Part shown: positions 45,815 through 57,660 of the stretch, piece by piece
Position numbering within the stretch: the first letter of the stretch is position 1
Layout: each line of letters opens with the position of its first letter
NCBI GenBank assembly: GCA_029961685.1
Contig: JARWKL010000006.1
Coordinates: 6,572,001-6,636,000, forward strand
Direction of reading: 5' to 3'
Source: Aristolochia californica
Lineage: Eukaryota > Streptophyta > Magnoliopsida > Piperales > Aristolochiaceae
Length of the DNA: 64,000 nt
Notes under the pieces: model-generated
Told to the model about the DNA's origin: nothing
Database searches by the model: none
Seen by the model: the letters and a program-made list of their open reading frames with translations, nothing else
Program-made: the position numbers and the translations under genes

Positions 45815-46013
45815 TGTTGGCCCAAGTTGCTTCTCAAGAGGCGGTGAATTGATATATCAAGTTAAAAAGTTGGTACTTTAAATACAAAGATTAAATTAAG
45901 ACAAGTAATAAAAAGCACAATTCATAAGGAGAGAATGATTTTTTGTTTTCAATGTTTCCCTATTGGTAGTCACCAGTCAAGAACCCTTGCTTCAAAATAT
46001 TTCACTAATAAAC
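45815..46013 (-). mobile_element. 5' LTR of SIRE-like element, cut by copia insertion
   Basis: Plus-strand TGTTGGCCCAAGTTGCTTCT..GAGGCGGTGAATTGA. It matches the interior of the LTR at 11974-20586 (AAAAGCACAATTCA, TTTCCCTATTGGTAG). It is interrupted at 46014 by a copia relic; the rest lies beyond the window. Confidence 0.75.
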
Positions 46014-46402
46014 TGTAGATTTTAACATCCCATGAGAAGAACTTTAGAACAACTAGGAAGGAGAAGAAGAAGAGAGAAAGGAGAGGAGAAGAATAAGGTT
46101 GCAGAGGGAGAAAGTTTGTATTAAGGAAAGGATGGATTGCATCAACCAAGAATGAGGGAGGCTAGACAAATTTCTGGGAAAAGAGGAGAGGGCTTCAATG
46201 CTCTACCTATTAGCCAATGCCTTTATTTATAGCTTTACAATGCCCTTGGGCTACAACTTGATAAAACAAAAGACATAAAATAAACGCGTATTTACACCTT
46301 TATGCCATCTTTATGGAAAAAATCATATTTTACCCATATGCCACTCCTTTGACGTGTGCGCTTCTTGCCTTGAGCTTGTGGGCTTGAGTTCATCTTCCAA
46401 CA
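46014..46402 (-). repeat. 3' LTR of copia relic
   Basis: 389 bp; plus-strand left end TGTAGATTTTAACATCCC is diverged from the CTAACTTCTACA end of the 5742 family. The tract CTTGAGGGGGGAG adjoins on the right. Confidence 0.85.
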
Positions 46403-46410
46403 CTCCCCCC

Positions 46411-48341
46411 TCAAGGTGGAGGAGAAAAGACATCATAAATACCCAACTTGCCACACTTAAAAGAAAGAATTTTAGATTTAACTGGTTTAGTGAGAATATC
46501 AGCTACTTGCTTTTGAGATGAAACATGTTTGAGGGAGATTATTCTTGTTTGAAACTTCTCCTGTATAAAGTGACAATCCACCTCAATATGTTTAGTTCTT
46601 TCATGGAAGACTGGATTTGAAGTAATATGAATGGTTGCTTGTTTATCACAATGCAGCCCCATGGAACCTCCTTTATAAAATCCTAATTCGGTAAGAAGGG
46701 TCCTAATCCATAAGGGTTCACTAATTGTGTGGGCCATAGCTTTGTATTATGCTTCAACGCTGGATCTTGCAACCACATTTTGCTTCTTACTTTTCCATGT
46801 AACCAAGTTCCCCCAAACAGGAGTGAAATATCCTAATGTAGATTTCCTATCATCAGGTGATCCAACCCAATTTTCATCTAAGAAGCATTCTATGTTGAAG
46901 TGCCCATGTCTTTTATACAACAATCCTCTTCCCGGAGCTCCTTTTAGGTATCGTAATATTCTCTCAAAGGCCTGCCAATGGGTAATTTATAGTTTATGCA
47001 TAAATTGACTCACCACCCTTACATCATATGATATGTCTAGCCTAGTTACGGTTAGATAGATTAGTTTTCCAACAAGTCTTTGATATTTGCCGATACCAAC
47101 ATCTTCTCCAGTCGTGGCGCACAATTTTACATTTGTATTCATAGATATGTCAACTTGTCGAAAACCCTTCATTCCCATTTCTTCAAAGAGATCTAGGACA
47201 TAATTTTGCTGAGACAATATTATCCCATGTTTGGATTGAAGAACTTCTATGCCCAAAAAATATTTAAGCATACCCAGATCTTTAGTCTTCAATTCCTGAT
47301 ATATCATATTCTTCACTTCTTGTATGCTATGAGCATCATCACCGGTTAAGATAATATCATCAACATATACAACTAATAATATTTTCCCTTTGATAGTATC
47401 TTCAAAATATACTGAATGATAGACCGAACACCGATGAAAACCAAACCGTAGAAGTGCTTGGATTTATCAAACCAAGCCCGAGGGGACTATTTAATCCCAC
47501 ATAAAGATTTTTTTAACCAGAATACTTTCTCCCCCTCAACCACATAACCTGGTGGTTGAACCATATAAATTTCCTCGCGTATATCACCATTTAAGAAGGA
47601 ATTTTTGACATCGAGTTGATATATGGACCAGGATGAGTTAGCAGGAATTGATAAGATGATATGTACTAAAACAAGAGAGAAGGTCTCCTCATAATCTATC
47701 CCAAAGCACTAAGTGTAACCTTTAGCAACGAGTCGAGCTTCAAGATGAGTAACTGACCCATCAGGGTTATGTTTTACTAAAAACACCCATCTACAACTGA
47801 CCAGTCGTTTTCCTGTTGGAAGCGACCAAGTTTGATTTTCATATAAGGTGTGCATTTCTTCATCCATAGCTACCTTCAATATTGAATGCTTCAGGAACTC
47901 TTGATAGGACTGTGAAGTGGAAGTAGAAGAAATAGATGCAAGGAACTGAAATCACTTAGAAGGCAAGCGATGGTGAGACATAGTACATGAACGACATTCC
48001 TTTCTTAAAGCAATAGGCCGAGTATCAAATTCAGACCCAAACATAGGAGGAGAAGGACTTGCCTCTGGTAGATCTGACAACTCCATAGGTGAGGTGATGA
48101 CCGGTGCGTCAAGGGGTAGAGTAATATCAACATTGACAGGCACAAGCAGACAAGGAATGGTAGGAGGGGCATCTTGTGAGGAGTAGAAGGACGTGTCAAA
48201 ACCATTGCATGAAAATTTTTAAAGATAGGAAGAATTTCTGATCATTCTTTAAATAAATATAACCAAGTCACTTGGGTAAAGTCAACAACAAAAGTAACAA
48301 AGTATATAACTTGTGAAATGTTAGAGACGCATGAAGGTCCC
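46411..48341 (-). pseudogene. pol: copia RNase H, RT and truncated integrase
   Basis: RNase H (46737-46411): [55 protein letters not shown] end (47316-46987): LKYFLGIEVLQSKHGII, ARNDISYDV-type region. YVDDI at about 47350-47370 (minus). RT start near 47900-47700. Integrase: upstream of 48240 the frame reads SFKNFHAMVL-like sequence and then joins straight to the post-integrase DTSFYSS region (CACGTCCTTCTACTCCTCAC at about 48195), so most of the core is absent. The integrase start GPS-SNISQV is cut at 48341. Confidence 0.85.
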
Positions 48342-48705
48342 TGTAGAAGTTAGGACCCCATGAGAATGACTCTAGGTTAACGTGGAAGAAGAATGAGAGA
48401 AGAGAGAGAAGAGGGAGAAAGGAGAAGGACGTTAGAGAGGAGAGTTTGGATTAAGGGAAGGAGAGAATGAATCAAGGGAGAAGAGAGGAGAAGGCTTGAA
48501 TGCCTTACCTCTTAGCCAATGCTCTTATTTATAGTGTTACAAAGCCCTTCGGGTTACAACTCAATAGGTTAAAAGACATACTAAGACAATGTATTTACAT
48601 CTTCATGCCATCCTTATGGAACATACCATAAACAACCACTTTGCCACTCCTTTGACGTGTGGGCTTCTAGCCTTGAGCTTGTTGGCTTGAGCCCATCTTC
48701 CAACA
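48342..48705 (-). repeat. 3' LTR of copia relic
   Basis: 364 bp; plus-strand TGTAGAAGTTAGGACCCC to CATCTTCCAACA, the reverse complement of the LTR at 5742. The tract CTTGACGGGGAG follows. Confidence 0.9.
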
Positions 48706-48846
48706 CTCCCCGTCAAGCTGGGGGAGAAAATACATCATAAATACCCAACTTGCCACCTATATAAGACAAAATTTTGGATGTAACCGGTTTGGTGAGGATA
48801 TCAGCTACTTGCTCTTGAGATGAAAGATACTTAAGATAAATTATTC

Positions 48847-51193
48847 CTACTTGAAAATTTTCCTGTATAAAATGACAATCCACTTCAATATGTTTAGTTC
48901 TGTCATGGAAGACTGGATTTGACGTAATGTGAATGCTGCTTGATTATCATAATGTAGGCCCATAGAGCCTCCTTTATAAAATCCCAATTTGGTAAGAATA
49001 GTCTTTATCCATAAAAGTTCACTTACAGTGTGGGCCATAGCTTGGTATTTTGCTTTAGCACTAGATCTTGCAACCACATTTTGCTTTTTGCTTTTCCATT
49101 TGACCAACTTCCCCACAACAAGGGTACAATACCCAGACATAGATTTTCTATCACCGGGTGATCTAGCCCAATCTGCATATAAGAAGCCTTCTATATTGAA
49201 GTGAGCACATTGTTTATATAGCAATCCTCTTCTTGGCGCACCTTTTAAGTATCGTAGTATTCTCTCCAATGCTTGCCAGTGAGTAATTTGTGGTTTGTGC
49301 ATGAATTGACTTACCACGCTCACAACATATGATATATATGGCCTAGTTATCGTGAGATGGATCAATTTTCCCACAAATCTTTGATATTTTTCAGTGTCAA
49401 CATCTTCTCCAGTTGTGGCACACAATTGTTCATTTGCATCCATAATTGTATCAACTTGTCTACAACCCTTCATTCATGTTTCTTCAAGAAGATCCAAGAT
49501 GTATTTTTTTTGAGACAATACTATTCCATGGTTTGACTGAACGACTTCTATACCCAGAAAATATTTGAGCTTAACCAAATCTTTAGTCTTGAACTCTTTA
49601 CATATAATATTCTTTACTTTTTGTATATTATGAGCATCATTCCCAATCAAGATAATATCATCAACATACATGGCCAATAATATCTTCCCTTTGATAGTAT
49701 CTTTAACATATACTGAGTGATCAACTGAGCATCTATGAAAGCCAAATCGTAGAAGCGCTTGATTGAATTTATCAAACGAGGCCCGAGGGGACTATTTATG
49801 CCCATATAAAGATTTATTTAACCGGCATACGGACTCCCCCTCAACCACATATCCCGGTGGTTGAACCATATAAATTTCTTCACGTATATCACCATTTAAA
49901 AATGCATTTTTACATTGAGCTGATATACTGGTCAGGATGAGTTAGCAGCAATAGAGAGGATGATACGTACTGAGTTCAGTTTTGAAACTGGAGAGAAAGT
50001 CTCTTCATAATCTATCCCATAGCGCCGAGTATAACCTATTGCAACCATGTGTGCTTTAAGGTGAGCAACCGACCCATCTGGGTTGTATTTCACCGAAAAA
50101 AACCATCTGCAACCAACCGGTCATTTCCTTTTTGGGAGTGACGCCAATGTCCATGTTTGATTTTCATATAATGCATGCATTTCTTCATCCATAGCCGCTT
50201 TCCATCCTGGATGCTTCAGCGCCTCATGATAGGATTGTGGTATGGAAACAGACAAAAGAGAAGCAAGAAACTAAACACACTCAGAAGATAAGCGATGAGA
50301 AGACATAAAATTGGCAATTGGATGAGAAGTAGTACAAGAAGGGGTTTCCTTTCGTAATGCAATAGGCCGAGTATCAAATTTAGGTCCAAACATAGGAGGA
50401 GGAGAAAGACTTACCTCACGTGGATCGGACAACTCCACAGGTGAGGGGACAGCCGGTGCTTCAACGGTTTGACTAATATTTTCATTAAATGGCACAAGAG
50501 GGCATGGAGTGGTAGGAGGAAATTTAAACCCTAGAGGAGCCTCATGTGAGGAGTAGAAAGAAGTCTCTTCAAATAAAGTCACATCCCGAGATACCATCAA
50601 CCTCTGAAGTGTAGGGTTATAACAAATATAACCTTTCTGAGTTCGAGAATACCCCAAAAAATTACACCTCAGAGACCGAGGATCAAGTTTACTTTTATGT
50701 CGTGAAGTATCATGAATAAAACATGTGCAACCAAATACTTTAAGAGGAAGAGAAAATGGATCTTCACAATGAAACAAAAAAGAATATAGAGTTTGATTTC
50801 TAAGTACTGATGAATGTAACCTATTTATGAGAAAACATGTTGTAAGGATAGCATGAGGCCAATAAAATTAGGGTACATTCATGGAGTAGAAGAGGCCCTG
50901 AGCAACTTCAAGGAGGTGACGATTCTTTCTTTCAACAACACCATTTTTTTGAGGGGTATAGGCACACAATGTTTGATGAAGAAGCCACTTACCCTCACAA
51001 AATGATTTAAACTCATTAGAAAAATATTCCTTAACATTATCGGATCTAAGGATTTGAATTTTTTTTCAAAATTACTTTAGAACCACTACATGAAATTTTT
51101 TAAAAATAAAAAGAATTTCTGATCGTTCTTTAAACAAAAACAACCAAGTCACTCAAGTAAAATCGTCCACAAAAAGTAACAAAATATTGAACC
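48847..51193 (-). pseudogene. pol: copia RNase H, RT and integrase
   Basis: RNase H/RT frame 49473-48847 is open for 208 codons ([79 protein letters not shown]). RT with MYVDDIILIGNDAHNIQKVK at 49677-49474. The linker and integrase C-terminal region (50777-50271) has LKVFGCTCFIHDTSRHKSKL, NFLGYSRTQKGYICYNPTLQ and SRDVTLFEETSFYSSHEAPL. Integrase core traces (QNGVxERKNRHLL, YTPQ-like) run up to about 51190. Several frame breaks. Confidence 0.88.
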
Positions 51194-51623
51194 TGTTGGA
51201 AGTTATGCCCAAACCCACACGACCGAGGAAGACCCACATATCTAAGATTATTATAAGATGGGACACAAAACCAAGGAAGGCCCAAAAGATGGGCCCAAGC
51301 ACATAAGAAGTAGGACCAATGATTACCATGAGCTGGCATCCTTATCACATCAGTTGGAAGATCAAGAGGGACTCACAAAGGCATCTTTATCTTATGGTCA
51401 CGTTCTAGAAGAGTTATAGTGTGATTTATGTTTTTCTTTTATCTATATTGAGTTATTTAATTATGATTGGATTTATCTTTAAGTGTTAGAGTTTGGGTGT
51501 AATTGGGACAAATGTAGTTATATAGTAATTGGACTCTACTACCTTCCTCTATTATAAATAAGGGTTTATGTACTATGATTATAATAACTCAATGAAGTAT
51601 TTCTCTTTTTCATAAATTCAATA
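51194..51623 (+). repeat. 5' LTR of non-autonomous element
   Basis: TATAAATA at 51553-51560 is the probable TATA box. The terminal CA is changed to TA, directly followed by TGGTATCAGAGC. Confidence 0.9.
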
Positions 51624-53411
51624 TGGTATCAGAGCAGGTTCTGTGAGTTGACGTGGTCAACCCATAGAGGTAATGTGATCCTTTTCTCTAAACCCTAAAC
51701 CCTATGTCTAGGTTCGTAGTTATTTTTTTCGGTCCCTACACCCATAGTTTGCTTTGGTTTTTTTTACCTCTATACAGAGTTTTTTATATTTCAAATTATA
51801 TATTTAAGGAAATATATTTGAGTATAATTTCAAAATAAAAATGATTTGTTCCAATCAGAGTTATCTATAGAGAGATATCGATATTTGAATGAGCGAAGGT
51901 TAGATTGCAAAAAGGTTCAAGCAGCTGCAACAATCTTCAGATTTCGAGGTATTGTTTGCTATCAAGAACTAGACTTTATATGGAGAAATATATATCAAAA
52001 GAAAGAAAATTTTCAACCAATTTTTTTTCTGAGTTATCTAAAAAGAGAAATCGATATTTGAAGCAGCAAAGGTCAGATTGAATAGAGGTTCGAGCGGCAG
52101 CAAAAAGCCTCAACTTCCGAGGTATTTTATGCTATCAAGAAAGAGACTTTATATGGAGAATTATATATCAAAAGAAATATACGTAAAGTCTATTTTCTTA
52201 AATATTCAACTAATTCTCAGTATGATTTTTTTATAATGATATATTGACCTCAAAAGATATTCTGGAAAAATAGGAGAAACAATACTTAGTTCAGCCAGAT
52301 GATAGAGACTAAAATATATCAGATTATTTATCTTATGATAATTATATTTAATGAAGTTAAGTTATACTTGGATGAAATTTATTTAAGTCTACTTGCAGAA
52401 GGAGAAAATTTTATGTCAATTTGATCTATATTTAAAGATATATTTGCACAGGAAGAATCAAATGTCATGCTGGTATCCTATTACATTGAAACATCCAAAT
52501 TTAAGCAGATTGTTTTGTGTCACTTTTTGAGTTTCTATATCAGGAAAATATCTCATTTTCCCCTGGTTTGAGGGCTTATTACTACATCTCTATTATTTGA
52601 GCTTATTGCTACATCTATGATATTTGGTTCAAGCTGAGATCACTACTATTACCACTTTGCTAGGAGGGGAAAAGTAGAAGAAATACAAGAAAGAGGTATT
52701 TTATTCCATATGTTGTGGATGAGTTTATGTGACCAAAATATTTAAGAAAATGGGAGCACAAAAGATAAAGCTTCTGCATCTAAGAAAAAATATTTATATC
52801 GGATTATTTCATAGGTTCTTTTACAAAGTTTATTATTTGGTTCGTGTTATATGTGTTGGAAGATGGTCGTTTTATATACAACTGCTGCTATTATGTCTCT
52901 TTGGATGAGACATTATTATTGAAGAAGAGGTGGCCTCAATATATGTTACATCTTTGTGACGGAGGAGCTTATTACTACACCCACTACCTGTAAGGACATC
53001 TATATTATTTCACCGTGATGGAAGAGTTTATTACTAACTATATGCCCCCATGAATTGACATTTATTACTCCTACCACTTGAGAGTCGTTGTCCTGTGTAG
53101 GGACATGGTCATGGAGGAGTTTTTTTATTATTACACTTCAAAACAGCATATAGACCCACTACCTATAGAACATAGGAGTGGCACTACCCATAGAAGATCA
53201 AAGTTAATTGAATGGATTAAAGACCAATGTCATACGACGTGAAGTGATTTTAATCTCATTTTTCTTATGCCAGTTGGGCCTCATGAATGAGAGCACCAGT
53301 GTGAGGGGGATTTTTGGAAGATCTGCCACATTATACAAAAAAATATTCTATATATCATTTGCAGCAAGCTGAGAGTTCATGTTGTTCTTTCACCCCCAGC
53401 TTGAGGGAGAG
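51624..53411 (+). other. Non-coding interior of non-autonomous element
   Basis: 1.8 kb. Contains two diverged copies of GAGTTATCTATAGAGAGATATCGATATTTGAA-type sequence followed by GGTTCGAGC(G/A)GC(A/T)GC (51855-51950 and 52030-52130), similar to the interior at 29700-29960 in reverse complement. GACGGAGGAGCTTATTACTAC at about 52965 and the pre-tract module at 53060-53310 follow. Only short random ORFs. Confidence 0.75.
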
Positions 53412-53829
53412 TGTTGGAAGATATGCTCAAGCCCTCATGACCAAGGAATGCCCACTTATCTATGAGTATTATAAGATGGGCACACAACTAAGGAAGGCCC
53501 ACAAGATGGACCCAAGCACATAAGAAGTAGGACCCACAATGATTACCATGAGCTGGCATCCTTATCACATCGGTTGTAAGATCAAGAATGACTCACAAAG
53601 GCATCACGTCCTAGAAGAGTTATAGTTTGATTTCTGTTTGTCTTTTATCTATATTGAGTTATTTAATTATGCTAGGACTTATCTTTAAATGTTAGAGTTT
53701 GGGTGTAATTGGGACAAAGGTAGTTTTATTGTAATTGGACTCTACTACATTCCTCTATTATAAATAGAGGTGCATGTACTCTGATTATAATAAGTCAATG
53801 AAGTATTTCTCTTTTCCATAAAATCATCA
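53412..53829 (+). repeat. 3' LTR of non-autonomous element
   Basis: 418-bp partner of 51194-51623, with a small deletion in the middle (GGCATCACGTCC where the partner has GGCATCTTTATC..TCACGTTC). Target duplication GAACC follows. Confidence 0.9.
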
Positions 53830-53867
53830 GAACCTGAGAAATGTTAGAGACCTTTAAAGGGCCCCAT

Positions 53868-54743
53868 TGTTGAGGACTCAATAGCTAACAAAGTCATACA
53901 ACAGAGACGCACTGAGTTATAGAGTTAATAGCTTTCTTTCCATATTGTTTTAAATTCGTTTTTTATGCATTATTTAAGTTAAATTGCCATAGGGGCAAAT
54001 TTTTAATTTTTAACCCAAAAACTAAGGGGGACGTCAAGTCTACTTAGAAGACAAGGTAATGAGAAAAAAAGGCAAGTCTTGAATTATGTTAAATAGGGTT
54101 TGGAGTTCTCCTTGACGAGCTCTAGGATTTGGAGGTCTCCTTGATGAGCTCTAGGTCTAGGTTCTCTCTCTAATCTGAATATCTTTCTCTCCCCTTTTGA
54201 TTATTGTTTTTCATTGAGGAATACCGAAGAAGAACAGGGAGTTGTTGTCCCTTTTTCGAGCCCAAACAGAGGCTTCAACCTCCTTTCCTTCACCAGCAGC
54301 AAGAGAGGGACTCTTCCCTCCTTTCCGAGCAAGAATTGAGGGTTCTCAATGCTCTTGTCACGACCAACACCAGTAACAGTCCATTGCAGCCTCAAGGCCA
54401 GCCAGAAGAAGGTCAGGAATTCCCTAATCCTTGATCCAAAAGTTATACAAGTTAAAGGCTTTTCAGACCTATCATGAACAGAAGCTAAGAGGGGTCCAAA
54501 CCCTCTTTTCCGTGACCAAAAAGGAGAGTCTTTCTCCTCCTGTCCGAGTAGCAGCAGTAAGGTCTCTCTCTCCTTACCCTGAACAACAGCATAGATTCAT
54601 AAAGGAAGTTGTTTTACTCCTATCCGAGATCAGCACAAAGAAAGGGTTTTTCTTCTTACTTACTGAGCCCAGCTACTCTATTACAATGCTGGATTCATAA
54701 ATCCCACACCGAGTTACTCGATCCATGACTAGGGACCATACCA
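53868..54743 (+). repeat. 5' LTR of gypsy element
   Basis: 876 bp, TGTTGAGGACTCAATAGC to GGGACCATACCA. The last 60 bp are open and encode RVTRSMTRDHT in frame with gag. The end is fixed only by the primer site because the 3' LTR is incomplete. Confidence 0.85.
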
Positions 54744-54746
54744 ACT

Positions 54747-54758
54747 TGGTATCAGAGC
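54747..54758 (+). other. Primer-binding site, tRNA-Met
   Basis: TGGTATCAGAGC, an exact match to the standard plant initiator tRNA-Met primer sequence, 3 bp after the LTR. Confidence 0.9.
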
Positions 54759-54767
54759 AGGGTAACA

Positions 54768-56160
54768 TGGGGAATACATCCAGCAATGAAGAACTTAGAA
54801 ACATGATAAAAAAGATACAAGATGAACAGGTTGAAGCACGACCAAGTTTGGAATAAATTCCTAGCATGAGCTTGCAACTCAATCGACTGACTAGTATGAT
54901 CTCTGATCTCATGGTAGAGAGACACTCGAGTCCAGACCCAAGGGGGGAGAATCATTCACACAACCGAAGCGAGGAACAGTGGGCTAGGCACACTACTGTC
55001 TAGGCATCGTAGAATAGAGGTACAATACCAGGTATACAGAATTAGATTTTCCTACCTTTACAGGGTCAGTCGACCCTTTAATTTGGTTGCATAGATGCGA
55101 TAATGTTTTTTCAAATCATGGGACTGTTGAGTATGACAAGGTGGGACTTGCCGCCTTCCACATGTTAAATAAGGCACAACTATGGTTTCACCAGGTGGAG
55201 CTAGAAAGATTAGTGCTGGATTGGGAGAAATTTAAAGAATTATGTACAATTCAATTTGGCCCTCGCGCCCACAGCAACCCCTTGGGAGATTTGGTCCTGT
55301 TGAGACAAACTAGGTCTGTTAAACTATATCAAAAATAGTTCCAAGAAAAATTGGCTCGTGCTGGCCGGTTGGCACGAGTCGACCAGCAAGTACACTTATT
55401 TATAGCAGGCCTCAACGAATCTCTAAGGTTAGAGGTGGAACTCCATGCACCTTCAAATTTGGCTCGAGCAATAAATTTAGCTCACGCAATGGAACAATGA
55501 CAACGGCTTCAGCATCGTAGGCCAGTTTGGCAAGGGGAACAGAACACTTCCTCCAATTGGCAATGACGAAAAAATACTTCTCCTCAAGTACCACATCCAG
55601 CATTACCACCTCCTAGAAACAATCCGATCACTACTCTGGCAGTCGACTCGTGCTCTAGTAATTCCCCACCTTAATATATATAACAATTAACAAGTTCGGA
55701 GATGGCGGAACGGAGGTCAAAGAATTTGTGCTACAACTATGATGAACTGTACGGGGCAGGTCACCAATGTAAAAGGTTGTTTTGGCTCGAAGTGGATGAA
55801 ACAGAGGATACATAATATAGTGATGATCACATTGAGGAGGAACCACCGGCAATGTCTTTTCATGCCATTACTGGGTAGAAATCTGCCAAAACGATGCAAG
55901 TCAGAGCTCTAGTCCTCGACCAGGAACTTGTGGGACTAGTGGATTCGAAAAAAACACAATTTTCTTAGCTTGACAGTTGCTCAGCATCTTCAGTTACAGA
56001 TCCTTCCCCATCCCACAACCACAGTTTCAGTGACCAACAGTGAGAAAGTCCCTAGCTACAGAATCAGCAAAGCGGTACAATTTTCCTTTGCTACTACTTT
56101 ATTTACTTCAGAATTTTTTGTCATACCTTTGGCAGAATTTGTATGGTGTTAGGCATCAAA
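54768..56160 (+). pseudogene. gag: Gypsy gag and protease, broken
   Basis: Gag begins MGNTSSNEELRNMIKK at 54768 and meets a stop near 54855. The capsid (about 55045-55500) shows TGSVDPLIWLHRCDNVF, FHMLNKAQLWFHQVE, FGPRAHSNPLGDLVLLRQTR, a stop at 55337, then FQEKLARAGRLARVDQQVHL. The zinc knuckle near 55725 reads LCYNYDELYGAGHQCKRLF (second Cys to Tyr). The protease active site near 55930 reads GLVDSKKT, with DSG changed to DSK. The end of protease (FVWC then VLGIKWLQTLG) lies in another frame at about 56143. Confidence 0.85.
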
Positions 56161-56359
56161 TGGTTACAAACGTTGGGACCTATACTGTTGGACTTCTCTA
56201 CTTTAACTATGAGCTTTGTATTGAGAGATCGCCAAGTGCTCTTACATGGCAGTCAGGTGGATAGACCCCACCACCTTCATACCATACATAGACAAGACCA
56301 ACCGGACAACACTATTTACAATCTTCTCAACGAGTTCTCAGACCTCTACCATGACCCTT

Positions 56360-57660
56360 CTGAATTGCCTCCCTTGCGACACTGTGACCATAAGATTTGT
56401 TTAAAACTAGGTTATGATGTGGTAGTAGTTTGATCGTACCAGTATCCCTCCTACATAAGGATGAAATCGAGCAATAGTACCAGGCTATGTTACAATATGG
56501 CATTATTCGAAGCAGCTGATTCCCTTTCTCTTCACCCATCTTACCTGTGAAGAAACATGATGGCACATGGAGATTTTGTATCGATTATATGGAGTTAATT
56601 GCTCAAACCGTGAAGGATAAGTTTCCTATTACGGTAGTCGAGGAGCTCCTGGATTAATTACATGGGTCATGGGTCTTCACTAAACTAGATTTACGCTCTG
56701 CATATCATCAGGTTCATATGCACCCCTTCGACATCGAGAAGACAGCCTTCCGCACACATCACGACCATTTTGAGTTTGTGGTCATGCCGTTCAGATTATC
56801 AAATGCACTATCCACTTTTCAAGCACTAATGAATGAGGTATTTAGCAACTATCTTCAGAAATTCGTACTTGTTTTTTTTTTTTTATGATATACTCATATA
56901 CAACATGTCCGGGGAAGAGCATTTAGCGCATTTACGAATTGTTTTTGAATTGTTACGAGCCCATCAGCTCTATTTGAAGAAATCCAAATGCTCTTTTGCG
57001 GATTCACATGTTGTCTGTCTCGGCCATATTATATCGCATGCGGGGGTCACTATTGATCCCGAGAAGATTCAGGTAATTCATGATTGGCCACAACCTCAAT
57101 CTTGCTCTGCTTTGAGAGGATTTTTGGGCCTAACTAGATACTATCTCAAATTCATTCAGAATTACGGTCTCTTGGCAGCACCATAGACCAATCTCCTCAA
57201 GAAGAATTCCTTTAATTGGAATGAGGAGGCCACACAGTCCTTTGAGGCCCTCAAAAGAGCTCTCGCCTCCACCCCTGTATTACAACTTCCCAATTTTAAG
57301 GACTTATTTGTGGTTGAGTGTGACGCATCTGGTGAGGGAATTGGGATCATCTTACAACAACAATCACACCCCATTCCATATTTCTATAAGCAGTTGGTAG
57401 TTCGTCATCACAAATTGGGAGCTTATGAATGAGAATTAATTGGCTTGGCCAAGGCGGTCCAACACTGGCGGCCTTACTTATGGGGCCGTGCATTTCTCAT
57501 CCGTACTGATCATTATAGCCTTAAATTCTTACTTGAACGGTGCCTCACGACTTTGCCACAGTGGCACTAGCTCAGTAAGTTGATGGGATTTGATTTTTCA
57601 GTTGAGTACCGTTCGGGGAGATTAAACAAGGACACGGATGCCTCGTCTCAGCATTTTGAA
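56360..57660 (+). pseudogene. pol: Gypsy reverse transcriptase and RNase H, broken
   Basis: [36 protein letters not shown] then a stop, [47 protein letters not shown]. At the catalytic motif a T-rich run (56872-56885) has shifted the frame: the following frame 56833-57186 reads [20 protein letters not shown], with YD where DD is expected. RNase H: FVVECDASGEGIGIILQQQS, HHKLGAYE then a stop, ELIGLAKAVQHWRPYLWG, LIRTDHYSLKFLLERCL, KLMGFDFSVEYRSGRLN. At least four stops. Confidence 0.88.

Larger units (their letters stand above)
46014..48341 (-). mobile_element. copia relic of the 5742 family, integrase deleted
   Basis: 3' LTR 46014-46402 (minus TGTTGGAAGATGAACTC to TTAAAATCTACA), then a minus-strand polyprotein up to 48341, where another copia copy is inserted. 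The remainder and the 5' LTR lie outside the window. The left flank TAAAC is the potential target duplication. Confidence 0.85.
51194..53829 (+). mobile_element. Non-autonomous LTR element
   Basis: 2636 bp flanked by GAACC (51189-51193 and 53830-53834). LTRs 51194-51623 (430 bp, TGTTGGAAGTTATGCCC to CATAAATTCAATA) and 53412-53829 (418 bp, ending AAATCATCA). Primer site TGGTATCAGAGC at 51624-51635 and tract CTTGAGGGAGAG before the 3' LTR. The interior has no gag or pol, but carries the AGTTGGGCCTCATGAATGAG and ACTTGAGAGTCGTTGTCCTG modules shared with 16821-20221. It must rely on proteins supplied in trans. Confidence 0.92.
48342..53867 (-). mobile_element. copia relic of the 5742 family, interrupted
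   Basis: 3' LTR 48342-48705 and a minus-strand body 48706-51193 that continues at 53830-53867 beyond a 2.6-kb insertion. At 53868 a gypsy LTR cuts it in the integrase core (GPLKVSNIS). Left flank GTCCC. The 5' half lies beyond the window. This copy keeps the integrase region that the copies at 25593 and 46014 have lost. Confidence 0.85.

Noticed and set aside
54204..54700. ORFs in the gypsy LTR (76 and 89 codons)
   Set aside because: They lie within the LTR, and the copy in the 3' LTR is open in other frames only; no conserved motif except the last residues that join gag.
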